Under the pieces are notes generated by a model. It saw nothing but the letters and a program-made list of their open reading frames with translations, searched no databases and was not told the origin of the DNA. Below, piece by piece: positions 50,101 through 60,221 of a DNA stretch of 64,000 nucleotides. Each line of letters begins with the position of its first letter. Position 1 is the stretch's first letter. Source of the stretch: Salminus brasiliensis (taxonomy: Eukaryota > Chordata > Actinopteri > Characiformes > Bryconidae); the NCBI RefSeq assembly GCF_030463535.1, contig NC_132881.1, forward strand, positions 4,813,026-4,877,025, written 5' to 3'. The position numbers and the translations under genes were made by a program.

Positions 50101-51892
50101 AGACATGCTGGAAGCAATCCAAAGACTTGCTAGCATTTTCCACCACATTGTAACCGAGCTCAAGCCAAAACCACTTGAAATCCTCAAATGATCAGCATTA
50201 CTGGATGGAAATGTTGTGCAGCATCTTGAGAGCATCATGAACCTGGTTCTCTTTCCTATTCTGCTCCAAGACCCAAAGTAGGATCCTTAGCTTAGATGCA
50301 CATTTCCATTCCCTGAATTGAATATTAAGAGAACCGTTAAAGGTACTTACAGCAAGTGCTCTGGGAATGTGACTCAATTTTTGCAGAAAAGCATGCAATT
50401 GAGCAGGGGTGGCCAAACTTCAATACGACTAGCTATATATTTGCACATCTATATCAATATAAATAACTGCTGCTGATGCTGCTGCTTATTGTAAGGAAGG
50501 GGTGCAGGCACAACAGCGCCCCCTGAAGGGGGTTAGCCACGCCCCCACTGCATATCGCCCCATTATACCATTGGGGCACATTCAGACAAAAGGCTGAAAG
50601 AGAGGGGGGTTGTTAATGAAAGATTTAAAAAAAAAAATAATAATAATAATAATAATAAAAATGGCTTAATCTAGTAATTATGGAATTATAATAATAAAAA
50701 TATTTATTAAATTATTAATTATTTATACATACACACGTTCAGCTTTAATACCAAGCCACTCGAGTAGAGATTTACAATCTCGGTTATATTATAAATAATT
50801 TATTGATAAATAAAATAAATGTAAACCCCACACCTCACCACAGAGGAGCTGTGTGCCTTTCTGGGTGGCTAACTAACCCCATTGTCTGGAGCAGATAACG
50901 GCGATAACCCACTACATGTTGGACTAGGATATTAATATTAGTTATTAATATTAAAATTAGTCCTATTTTATTCTTCATTATCTACATTTTGCGGTCAGAA
51001 ACCGACCAGGCCACATAAAGCACTGTAGACCTTCGTTATACCAAATTACATTAGCCGTAGCGTTAGCTAGCTCCAAACGGCTAGGCTAAGCTAGGGTTAG
51101 CCGTTCCACCTTAAATCGTTGCATTGGCTTGACTTGCAGCGCCGAATCAGCTTTAACACGGCCCCTATGCACAATATTTAAGGTGGACCAGCAAATTTAC
51201 GAACACTGTCTAAACTTGAAGCTTTTTCGCAGACAATACAGTGCGCCATTTGTTTAGCACGCTAATACTGGAGGGAGCTGCCTAGGTAAAAACACGGCGC
51301 TTGAAACTTAAGGTCTCCCTCCGGTCCACCTTAAATGCTGCACTGGTTAGACCGTGGAGGGGGAGGAGCGCGAACACGGCGCTTATACGGCAGATTTAAG
51401 GTGGACCGCTATCTAGCGAGCTACCTTCAAATAAACGCTAAATAATCTTCTACGGACACTAAAACAGCCTTAAATTATTCAGAAAACAGATGTTAGATGT
51501 TAGTAGATGTTGAGTTAAACGTTTATAGCTAGCTAGGCACGTCAGAATTAAGCCTGAGGCCGAAGAGAGCTCGCCAGGCCGCGTTGTACACCCACGTTGT
51601 AGCTAGCTAGCTAGCCAGGCATTAACAGCAGCCCCCTCCATCAACAGACCCGCACTCAACTAAAAGATATACCGCCAAAGGAGGTGAAGCGTGTGCGTGG
51701 ATGCACCGTGAGGGGCTTACCTGCAGCGAGGAGCTTCATGGCGTGCGTGAAAGACGAGTCCAGGCTGTCCTTCTCCGCCAGGAGCTCGGGCAGGTACTTG
51801 CTCTCGTTCTCCATTTTGCCGCCGGGGCTTATCTTCTTTCCCTTGGTGGCGGTGGCGGCGGCGGTGTTACTGCGGTTGTCCTTCGTGTCCAT
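47021..51892 (-). CDS. khdrbs1: khdrbs1 (Sam68) STAR-family RNA-binding protein, complete 9-exon CDS
   Basis: KH-domain protein that binds U/A-rich RNA, regulates splicing and acts as an SH3/SH2 adaptor in the nucleus (family knowledge). Nine exons, 1,185 nt in total, give 394 residues plus stop, with every junction in phase. Visible: QUA1 region (about residues 32-66, [21 protein letters not shown]), KH domain (about 89-186) with GXXG loop GPQG at 107-110, an RG/RGG-rich segment (about 208-275), a Tyr-rich segment (about 312-357, with YEGYEGYYS), and C-terminal nuclear-localisation-type [12 protein letters not shown]. The last residue is Phe where mammals have Tyr. The N-terminus is much shorter than in mammalian Sam68 (443 aa). 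The ATG at 51892 is the first in frame; Met27 ([11 protein letters not shown]) is the start seen in other fish homologues and is a credible alternative. I cannot tell whether this is the a or b teleost duplicate. Confidence 0.96.
47423..47481 (-). CDS. khdrbs1: khdrbs1 coding exon 8
   Basis: 59 nt; acceptor TTGCAG|CGACAC, donor TATG|GTAAGG. Encodes [19 protein letters not shown]. Confidence 0.95.
47699..47772 (-). CDS. khdrbs1: khdrbs1 coding exon 7 (Tyr-rich)
   Basis: 74 nt; acceptor TTCTAG|CCTTAC, donor AAGC|GTAAGA. Encodes [20 protein letters not shown], clustered tyrosines of the kinase-target region. Confidence 0.94.
47879..48128 (-). CDS. khdrbs1: khdrbs1 coding exon 6 (RG-rich)
   Basis: 250 nt; acceptor CCATAG|GGGACG, donor GAATAT|GTGAGT. 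Encodes repeated APRGG/GRG motifs (likely arginine-methylation sites), Pro-rich SH3-type ligands and a His/Gln run. Confidence 0.94.
48217..48353 (-). CDS. khdrbs1: khdrbs1 coding exon 5
   Basis: 137 nt; acceptor TTTCAG|GTGGAT, donor GCCAG|GTGAGA. Encodes [20 protein letters not shown] and the first RG repeats. The QUA2-like stretch diverges from the mammalian DMMDDICQEQF version. Confidence 0.93.
48858..49004 (-). CDS. khdrbs1: khdrbs1 coding exon 4 (KH C-terminal part)
   Basis: 147 nt, 49 codons, [14 protein letters not shown] through KKFLMP; acceptor GTTTAG, donor GTATGT. HVYIEVF has Tyr where Sam68 usually has Phe. Confidence 0.95.
49224..49340 (-). CDS. khdrbs1: khdrbs1 coding exon 3 (KH core)
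   Basis: 117 nt, 39 codons, [12 protein letters not shown] through SMRDKNK; acceptor CTGCAG, donor GTAATT. Carries the RNA-contacting GPQG loop. Confidence 0.96.
49459..49580 (-). CDS. khdrbs1: khdrbs1 coding exon 2
   Basis: 122 nt; acceptor TTACAG|AGATCG, donor CCACGG|GTGAGT. Encodes [19 protein letters not shown] through KQYPR, the linker into the KH domain. Confidence 0.95.
49581..51720 (-). other. khdrbs1: khdrbs1 intron 1
   Basis: 2.1-kb first intron. It holds two 85-bp TIR elements (separate entry), a CTCF-like core at about 50,514-50,530 and an (ATA)n tract at 50,636-50,658. No additional coding exon was recognised. Confidence 0.8.
51103..51407. mobile_element. Two tiny (about 85-bp) TIR elements in khdrbs1 intron 1
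   Basis: Copy 1 at 51,103-51,189 and copy 2 at 51,323-51,407. Each is bounded by CCACCTTAAAT and its complement ATTTAAGGTGG, extended to 14 bp by GGTCC/GGACC in copy 2. The interiors match: TTGCATTGGCTTGAC versus CTGCACTGGTTAGAC, then AACACGG. A partial third piece with AACACGGCGCTTGAAACTTA lies at about 51,291-51,312. Confidence 0.65.
51721..51892 (-). CDS. khdrbs1: khdrbs1 coding exon 1
   Basis: 172 nt: 57 codons plus the first base of Glu58; donor GCTGCAG|GTAAGC. Encodes a Lys/Ala/Thr-rich leader and most of QUA1. Confidence 0.93.
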
Positions 51893-52060
51893 GTCGGCGA
51901 TGTTAACCAGATGAAAGTACTCGGTTGCAGTGAGGAGGCTGCTCGGGGACGGTGTCTGGAGGAGCCGAGCTGCCGATGGCGGAGAAACGGCTTCTTATGC
52001 TGCTGCTCTAACAAAGGAGCTCCTGGAGCGGGAAGGCGGAAGTGACGTCGATGAGCGGAC
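51893..52060 (-). promoter_or_regulatory. khdrbs1: khdrbs1 5' UTR and promoter
   Basis: GC-rich DNA upstream of the ATG. GGAAGTGACGTCG at 52,038-52,050 combines an ETS core with a CRE-like TGACGTCG, a pairing common in housekeeping TATA-less promoters. An A/T-rich (TTTA)n tract at 52,082-52,105 marks the upstream limit. Confidence 0.5.
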
Positions 52061-52189
52061 TCGAGGCGGCTTGGCTTGGGATTTATTTATTTATTTATTT
52101 ATTTACTGTAAATAAAATAGTAATAATAAAAAAAAACATTAATTTTATTAATTAATATTATTTAACCAAAAAATACAGTGACAGTGTGT

Positions 52190-52880
52190 GTTTTGACCAA
52201 AGCAGGGTAACAACATAATATGTTGAGGCCACAAGATAATATATCGAGGCCACTAAATAATGTATAGACACAACAAATGAATGATATATATTGACTACAA
52301 TACAATATACTGAGCCCACAAATTAACATTGGGGTGAGGATCAAGATGATATATTTACGCCACGAGATGTAATATGCCAGAAATGTAGTAATGTGTGTAG
52401 TGGCCATGAGATATAGATGAAGTATTTGGACACCTGCTCATTCATTGTTTCTTCCCAAATCAGGGGTATTAAAAATAAAATGCATCCACCCTGCTTTTGT
52501 TGGAGTAACTGTCTCTAGTGTCCAGAGAAGAGGGCTTTCTACTAGATTTCGGAGGAGCATTGCTGTGAGGATTTGTTTGCATTCAGTGACAAGAATGTTA
52601 GTGAGGTCAGGATGTTGGTTGATCACCACCCCAGCTCAATGCTCCGGTATAAAGCCAATAGGTTCATGGCAATCGGCTCCAGAGAGTCCTATTGTATTGG
52701 CAGGACTTCTCTGCAGGTACTAGAGAAGGGATGTGCATTTGCAATGGCAATGTTTTCAGCAATGGGGTGCAACCTAAAGTAGCTGAATGTATTCATTGGA
52801 ATGGGTTTCCACAAGCATTTGGGTGTGTGGTGTATTTTGAGGCCACGTGATAATATATTGAGGTCACAGACTAGGTATCT
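52190..52880. repeat. Degenerate tandem repeat interrupted by a MITE
   Basis: Diverged units of about 21 bp built on GAGGCCACAAGATAATATAT run from 52,195 to about 52,415 and resume at about 52,836 (GAGGCCACGTGATAATATAT). The family A element sits in the gap, so it inserted into an existing array. Confidence 0.55.
52425..52830 (+). mobile_element. Family A MITE copy
   Basis: Starts GAAGTATTTGGACACCTGCT and ends TTTCCACAAGCATTTGGGTG. It keeps the AGGGCTTTCTACTAGATTTC and ATTGCTGTGAGGATTTG blocks. Confidence 0.75.
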
Positions 52881-52929
52881 AGTTATATATGTATATATAA
52901 GCATTGTACTCCCACTCTCAGACACTAGG

Positions 52930-53922
52930 AGGCAATATTACACCACTGAGAGCAGAGCAGTCTGCATATACTGGGATAGTTGGGTTTCCCAAATGGGCCC
53001 TATTGTTACAGCCCACCTTAACCTCACATCAAGGCCACATGAGCAGTGTACAACCCAGATGGGTCCCATGCTTAACCCCTCCAGGTCACATCGCTGACCC
53101 TGGTGGGCATCCAAACGTGTGGCCAACCTAAAACTCGAGGACAAAACCTTCTGCTTCCCAGTTGGGCTACCCATATAGACCCCACATGGGCATGTTAGCT
53201 GGGTTCCAACAAAGTATCTGGAGTGTGGCGTGCTCCACTAGATCGTTCAGGAATGCAGACCTATTTATTAGTCAGGTGTGTTTGATCTGCATGTTTATCT
53301 TCAGAGCGAGTCACGGCATGCTTCCCCCTCAGAGCTGATGAGAAGGGAACAGGGAGTGAAATTCTGGTGAAACATTCTTTGCTATTTCAGGGCACCTTGC
53401 AGAATCAGAGCATAGTAACCCAGCTTGCATAAGGGTCACAACTCCAAAGCCTGATAGCCTGATGCTTCCACCCTCATGCTTCACAGCTGGCAAGGTGTTC
53501 TGTTTATCAAATCCAGCAAGGCTGCACAGTGGAAGGACGCATCACTCCCTTGTCTTATCTAAGCGCTCTTGCAGGTTCTTGGACTGGCCTGTCTTACCAG
53601 GTTCAGTTCCCTGAAGTACCTTTTCTGAATAGCAGTCAATACTGTAGAGCTACACTGCAAGCTGAAGCCACTGTACCTTTGAGAGCATTGATTATTATTA
53701 TTTCTTTTTTTCAGACGATCTTCAGACGCAGAAAGGCTTATTACACTCAGATGTTTACTCAGTTACTACAGGGGCTTCTGTACCAACTAATGGGGCTATT
53801 TGTGGTAATAGAAGTAGTCTGTAATAACACTTTTGGGCCTACTGGTGGACCATAGACCATAGACTTTATAAAGCTTATATATTTAACTTAATGCACTGTT
53901 CTGTTCCTATTTACAGTTAAGA
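52930..53922. other. Repeat-derived intergenic DNA
   Basis: A CCAAATGGGCCCTATTG/ACCCAGATGGGTCCCATG type dispersed repeat spans about 52,960-53,200. A phrase CTGATGCTTCCACCCTCATG at about 53,460 resembles Tc1-like element text in other fish. No gene recognised. Confidence 0.4.
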
Positions 53923-54115
53923 TATGATAAGATAATCCTTTATTAGTCCCACAGTGAGGAAATTCTCAGTGTCTCGGCAGAAAAGGAATAGCAAGACACT
54001 CAGATGCAAAAACGTAGATAAATTACCACTATATACACACTATAAACAATAGAAGTAAAAAAGCAATACTATTATTTACAGGTAATTGCAAATTACTCTT
54101 AATTGCATGCAATGT

Positions 54116-54146
<31 letters not shown>

Positions 54147-54150
54147 GGGT
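53922..54150. repeat. Dispersed-repeat end plus (TG)n(G)n tract
   Basis: CCTTTATTAGTCCCACAGTG followed by AGGAAATT resembles a common fish retroelement terminus. (TG)n runs into an uninterrupted G-run at about 54,131-54,149. Confidence 0.4.
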
Positions 54151-54159
54151 ATTGCACAT

Positions 54160-55015
54160 GGCATTTTTACATTGAGGGATCTCTATTCCCTGAACATGTT
54201 AATGTAATAAGTACTAATCAAGGTCTTAGACCTTATAAAAAATGTATTTCCTGAACATACCATGCTTTATTCGATATTGGCTATTATTCTTGTGTTTACA
54301 AAAAAAAAGAAAAAGAAAAAAAAGATTGCATAAGACTGTAATACTTCCAATCAACCCCTGATAGCCCAGTTCCCCAACAATAGAAGTGATAACAGGTCTG
54401 TCACCTGCGTGACTCAACCTTTCCAAATCCACAACACAAAAGCCCGAGTGATTGTCCAGTTTATTGTGCTGTGGCTCTGAGCCAATCACTTTACAAAGGC
54501 AGACTTTGTTTAGTTTCAGTGTTGTGAAGTAGAAGCACTCAGTTTATACCCTCATTTTTATCCCTGTGGAAAATGTGAAGCGTTATACACGCCCTTAAAG
54601 ATCCACACTGTAAGTAATACAGCTGTACTGGGTTTAACAGTAAACTCCTCATTTAAAAGCCTGGGTTACGTAGCTTCATGCTAACACTTTTATTATCATC
54701 AATTACAATACTCATAGTACTAACTAGTAATAATTTATGGCGGGGTACAACGGTGCCCCTCTACATTCTATGTTTGCTCTAGTACAGCAACCCTCCTGGT
54801 CTAGGCCCACCCGTTTCTCCTCAGTCACCTTCTCAGACACTTTCCAAAGACTCTCTCTTGACTTTACAAAGGCAGTAATACAGCTGTATTGGGTTTACGA
54901 TCACAAGGAACTATTTGCTGGCGTACACTTACCTTATCTTTGACAGGCCTACTTAATAAATGATCGCAGTAGAGCAATCCTTTTACCCCATCAGTGTCCA
55001 TTCCTGAGATTTATA
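54160..55015. other. Unassigned intergenic DNA
   Basis: No gene or defined repeat. The phrase CCCACTCGCTTCTCCTCAGT-like at 54,800-54,850 recurs at about 55,320-55,370, so a roughly 60-bp segment is duplicated about 500 bp apart. Confidence 0.45.
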
Positions 55016-55017
55016 AT

Positions 55018-55265
55018 GGCATAACACTTTACATTGATGGCGTTTAGCTGATGCTGTTATCCAGAGGGACTTATATGGTTACTCGAATTACAACTCATTT
55101 TTATTCCCCCTGATTTGAGCTGGGGACCTCTTGATCTGCAGTCAAATGCTCTACCACTGAGCTATACCCCCACAGCTACTCGTATTACAGAGGTGGGCCA
55201 ATGTAGTGTTAGGAGTCTTGCCCAAGGACTTTTATTGGTGTAGTGCAGCATAGTCACCCAGACTG
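55018..55265 (-). mobile_element. Fish SINE copy split by a tRNA-like insertion
   Basis: On the minus strand GGGCAAGACTCCTAACACTA leads to CCCACCTCTGTAATACGAGT. After the tRNA-like piece it resumes with ATATAAGTCCCTCTGGATAA and CAGCATCAGCTAAACGCCAT, the typical tail of fish V-type SINEs (usually GTCGCTCTGGATAAGAGCG). Confidence 0.6.
55106..55171 (-). pseudogene. tRNA-Cys(GCA)-like retropseudogene
   Basis: Begins GGGGGTATAGCTCAGTGGTA and continues through GAGCATTTGACTGCAGATCA and AGAGGTCCCC, matching vertebrate tRNA-Cys with anticodon GCA up to the T arm. The T arm is altered (CCCCAGCTCAAATCAGGGG), and the 3' acceptor strand is replaced by GGAATAAAAATGAG, so it cannot fold into a mature tRNA. 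Near-identical 15-mers, TGTAATACGAGTAGC and TGTAATTCGAGTAAC, flank it like a target-site duplication. Confidence 0.7.
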
Positions 55266-55586
55266 TAAAAAACTAGTAATAATATATGGCAATCAAAGGG
55301 GTACAACGTCCTGGTCTAGGCCCACTCGCTTCTCCTCAGTCACCTTCTCAGATACTTTCCAAAGACCCTCTGACTGACTGCGGCTGATTGATCCTTGAGA
55401 AGGACGGGGTGAGCCAAGACCACAACTTCTTGGAGCTCATCTTCACGATCATCAGATCTGACGATGGACGCCATCCAATGTATCCATCTTTCTAATGAAA
55501 TGGCCTTGCATCTTGCTTTGCTAAATATGGGCAGTTGAGCAACCCCTAACTGAAGAGGAACCACAAGAACTGAACATGGCAGCTGA

Positions 55587-57376
55587 TTTATTGATTTTTA
55601 TTTGATCAAAATCACACACCATGTTTTCCCATCATTTCCTCGCTTATCACAGAGTATAGCATTGATAAATTATACAGAGTAAGAAAAGTGTCATGGAACT
55701 GGTCCATTTCCCAGAACCAGTCTGATGCTGCTGCGGAGCCTCCTCTTAAATGAAAACCCCAACCAAGCGACTGCTACGGGCGCAGCGCCCACTACATTAC
55801 ACAGATCTGTACACGGAGAGAGAATCAGCGAGCTCTGCTGAGTTTCATTTGAAGTACCCTGGATCAACACACGGCTGTAGTTCTAGCAGAATTAAAGACA
55901 ATCAACAGTGTACGTACGGCCTTACACAGACAACAGCTCCCGGATGGGTTGTGGGCCTTCTTCAACTACACCCTTGAACAATAAAGATGCTACGAAAGCT
56001 GGTTTTGGAGAGATGGCGTTCGGTTTTCTTTTACCTAACATGGTTCTTTATGGAACCAAGACCATAAAGAGTAGTTCCTCCGGAGCACTGCTCAAAGAAC
56101 TCTATGTTGCACCTTTATTTTATTAGGTTTTTAAGAGAGTGAGAGCAGTGAATCGATGTCCAACTGATTTGCTGGTGTTAAATGAGTACGTATATTTTAA
56201 ATGAGGCATTTCCTCCCAGCCAAAAGTGTATGCATGGATCACCCAGCCTGCTGGAGGAGAACCTTGATTTTTCCCTACTGAAGTGAAAACAGAAAGCAGT
56301 TAACCACATGGGACTTGCTGCCACCTCACTTGGACGACTGAGCCGAGTGGTCAGAAGGCCATCAGACCTGGTTGTCATCGCTATTTAGCTCGCTGTGACT
56401 AATTATAGCTTACATGATTATAACCTGAGGAAAACTAAACTAAAGCTAAACAACACAGAGAGAGGGGATGAGAGAGAGAGAGAGACTCCATACATTAGGA
56501 AGTCCTCAAGTTCATGTTGAAAACCACAGGAAGGTGTACCATGGCACTTGGCTTGACCCCACAGGCCTCAAAAGCAAGGAACGAAGGAACGGAGCTGCTC
56601 TAAAAAAATTATAATAATAAAAAAATGCCGGCTTTCCTTCTTTTCTAGCATGGAATGAAGTTCCTCTACTAGAAAAAAAAAGAGCGAAGGTTATCGTGAA
56701 GCTTGCTTTGGTGGGCCGTGAAGGGACTGTGCAAATAGCCCATGAATAACAGCGTCTAGCAGCTCATGTGGTCACAACAGGTTTGCTTGCAGTCCCTGTT
56801 CGTTCATAGTTCTCGGGAGAGCTGGAGAGGAAAGCGTTATTTATCCGGTGACTCATTTTAACATGGACAAGACAGGGCATTAAAGATAAGCTTATCTTTA
56901 AAGGGATAGGATCGGCCTTAACAGATGTCTGCATACTTAAAATTCCTGGATATTAACCCATATTAAATGTTCTTCACCATCTAAGCGCGCTCTATCTACA
57001 CTTTGTTATTTTGTTATTGCACGGAACCAAAAAAACAATAAAATAATAATGTGTATGTTCAAGCCAGGAATGGTCCGGGATGGTCCGGAATAAATACGAT
57101 TTTAACACTGAAGGGAATAGCCATAGTGACTGTGTTTAAAAAACAAAACAACGACAACAACAACAACAAAACAATCGAAGGCACATGAATATTCCCCTTG
57201 ATCAAAACAACAACAGTTTAAAAAGTGAAAGTCGAAAGGAGGAACGGTCTGAAAGAGGAGGAAAGAAGGCGGAGGAGCCCGAAATGTCAGGGACCGGGGA
57301 GGGTGGGGCTCTCTTATATTGGCATGGAGGGGCCTCCAGTCAGAGTTCAGTTCAGTTGTGGGCAGGGAGCGCTGCT
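55587..57376 (-). other. chp1: Probable chp1 3' UTR
   Basis: 1.8 kb without credible ORFs after the chp1 stop. Minus-strand AATAAA at 56119-56114, 55602-55597 and 55592-55587; the last two are closely spaced and the best candidate end. Contains (GA)n at 56,468-56,485. Confidence 0.5.
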
Positions 57377-57430
57377 TCAGTGCAGGAAGCGGATACTCAT
57401 CTTCTGCTCAACGTCGACCTTCTCCAACAC
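57377..57430 (-). CDS. chp1: chp1 last coding exon
   Basis: 54 nt encoding [17 protein letters not shown] and TGA at 57379-57377; acceptor TCTAAAG. The exon ends exactly as in other vertebrate CHP1 genes. Confidence 0.94.
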   Translation of the reverse strand: MLEKVDVEQKMSIRFLH

Positions 57431-60148
57431 CTTTAGAATAGAGAGTGGGGAATAAAGGGTCATGCACACGAACAAGGACAACATCCAATCAAATAATATT
57501 AAAAAAGAAAAACCTTAAAAAATCAAGTTTAGCTATTTTATTAAGTCAGTATTTGGCATATAGGTTCATAACCACTTCCATCACTCCAGAAAATGAAGTT
57601 CCACTGCTACATAACCCCCTGATTTGGCACTGGGCATGATGACCTTCACATTACATTACATTACATTACATTGACAGTGGCTTTCTATTGAAATGATATA
57701 CTATGGAAAACATAGTTTTAGCGAGAGTGTGGCCAGCAAACCCACGGTGATTAGCACAGGTGGGCTGAGCGCTGGGGGAAGCAGGGTAGATGAACTAGTG
57801 GGAGGATGTAGTGGAATCGAGGCAGGTGATGCAGACATATGAGCCTAAATTAAATATAACAGAGGAAAATTACGGGATAAAATAGTTGGAAAACTGATAA
57901 CAGCCAGAAGAGAGTGCTGAAAATGAGCAGACAGGGGCTTTAAGCCTCCGATATGCTTTTAGTAATGAAAGACTGCAATAATAAACAAAGTCCATCTGCT
58001 TCTTGATTTCTATACTGTGTACTGTAGGTGCAACAGGTGACAGGTGGTCGGTTACCTTGATGAACTCATTGAAGGAGATGGACATGTCTCCGTTCGTGTC
58101 AGCCTCCTGAATGGTCCTGTCGGCAATGCTGCCCAGCTGCTCGTCAGAAATATTCACTCCAACCATCATCCGCAGGACCTGATACACACACACACACATT
58201 TTCATGGTTGTTAATAATAAAAAAAAATAATAAAAAAATAAAAAATAACCACTACTACCACTTCTACACATTCACTACATGGACAGAAGTATTCGGACAC
58301 CTCCTCAGTCATTGTTGCTCCCAAAATCAAGTGTATTTATAAAAATGTTGTTGGAGTAACTGTCTTCACTGTCCAGGAAGGAAGGCTTTCTACTAGATTT
58401 TAGAACATTGCTGTGAGGATCTGACTGCATTCAGCAACAAAACTGTTAGTGGGGTCAGGATGCTGGACGATCACCACAGCCGACACACTTGGAGGAAAGC
58501 ACCGGGCCCCAGCTTCACCGGAACCAGGTAACATCGTTTTAAGGGAGTACTATCTACTCAGCTCGGCCAACTGCCTGCTCTCTGACACTCCGGCCTGTGA
58601 AGGCAAAGCGGCATGGCTCGGGATTCAAACTCGTGGACCCCCCCCCGGTCACAGCAGCAGCACGTTAGACGGCAGAAATGGAAACATATGTATACATCTA
58701 ATATTCTATACAAATACCTCTTTATTATTACTGTGAAATTGTACCATCTGTGGAAATTAAGGAGTGACTGAGAGTAGTCCCCGTTAGGCCCTGCACTTTA
58801 CTGAATAGCTGGTTTCAGGTGACAGTGACAGGGAGAGGTGTCTCAAAGGGGGATTATCCACAGAACAAAGCTTCTCCAACAAAGAGGTGTTCCCTACAGG
58901 AGCTCAGTACTGTAAGACCACAGGGGCCAGATTTCGGACTCCTGGCACGCTGGAGTAATAGAAATCTCTGCTCACCTGGAGTAGCTCATCTCTGGAGATT
59001 TTATCATCCCTGTCCAGGTCATACAGACGGAAAGCAACTGCAAGAGACGAAACAGGAAATGATTGGAAAGTGATCAACACGTCATGAATTCATATTTACA
59101 GGAAAGGAGTTACAAGCAAGTTACAGGCAGATTCCTAGGAAATGAAATGAGCTAAGGTCTTTAAAAGTTTACACAAGGGAGGAGACATGGGTGTGCATGA
59201 TCAAAAAGGAGGTAGGCCTAATAAGGATTAGACATGGAGACGCTGCTGCTCAGTAAGATACTGGGTGGACACGTAAGGGTGGTTTGAGCAGATCTTAAGA
59301 CCTTAAGACCAGTCCTGGGCTTTAGGAGATTTTCAATCACTATTGAAAGTATTGTCTAAACCCTTTAGCAGAATTTAGACCAGGATTAGGCCTTAAACCC
59401 TTAAAAAGGGCACACGTTTTACACCTCAGACTGTCCTCCACCTATACAGTCCTATAAATGTGTTGCTTAATCAGTGGAAACGGACAAACACGCCTTTCTG
59501 AATGGGAATTTACAAGAATGATCCAGCGCCGAAACTAAACTGAACAATCAAGGTCATGGAGTGCTTGCAAACGTGCAATGGACAGAATTACACAAGAAGC
59601 TACATTGGGCACGAAGGCAGTGTCTCGCTCTCGCACTCGTACTCCGTACTTGACCTGACCCTCTCTGACCTGTGATGAATTTTCACATCACACCCTTTCA
59701 CGCCATCAATGTTTGACATGGGCTGCTTGGATGGGTAAAGACGGCGGCGGCGATCACACAGGCATCCCTTACTTGCACTAAGCATGTTGAAATGGGCTTT
59801 TAAAAAAATTATATAACAGCAGCACTAATAACACCTCCAGTTTGTTCAGTTTACAAGCCTTAAGCCTTACAAAGACTTCTCCCTTACACACACACACTAC
59901 GCCTGAATTTACATCTAAAGCCTACATGTAAATAGTAATGTAAACAGATTATATATGAAACCTATACATTTTAATAATAATATAATGTTCAATAATGTAT
60001 GTACTGCATTTGTACACTGTAAGTTAATGTACAATTCTGTACTTTTCATTTGTATATATTTGTGCTTTTCTTACTGTACGTGCACCTGCATTTGTCCTCT
60101 CACCTTTACACAGCAGTATACACTATAATATTACACACACACACACAC

Positions 60149-60221
<73 letters not shown>

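Noticed and set aside
55106-55171. Functional tRNA-Cys gene
   Set aside because: The T arm is altered and the 3' acceptor strand is missing; the piece sits in a SINE with flanking direct repeats.
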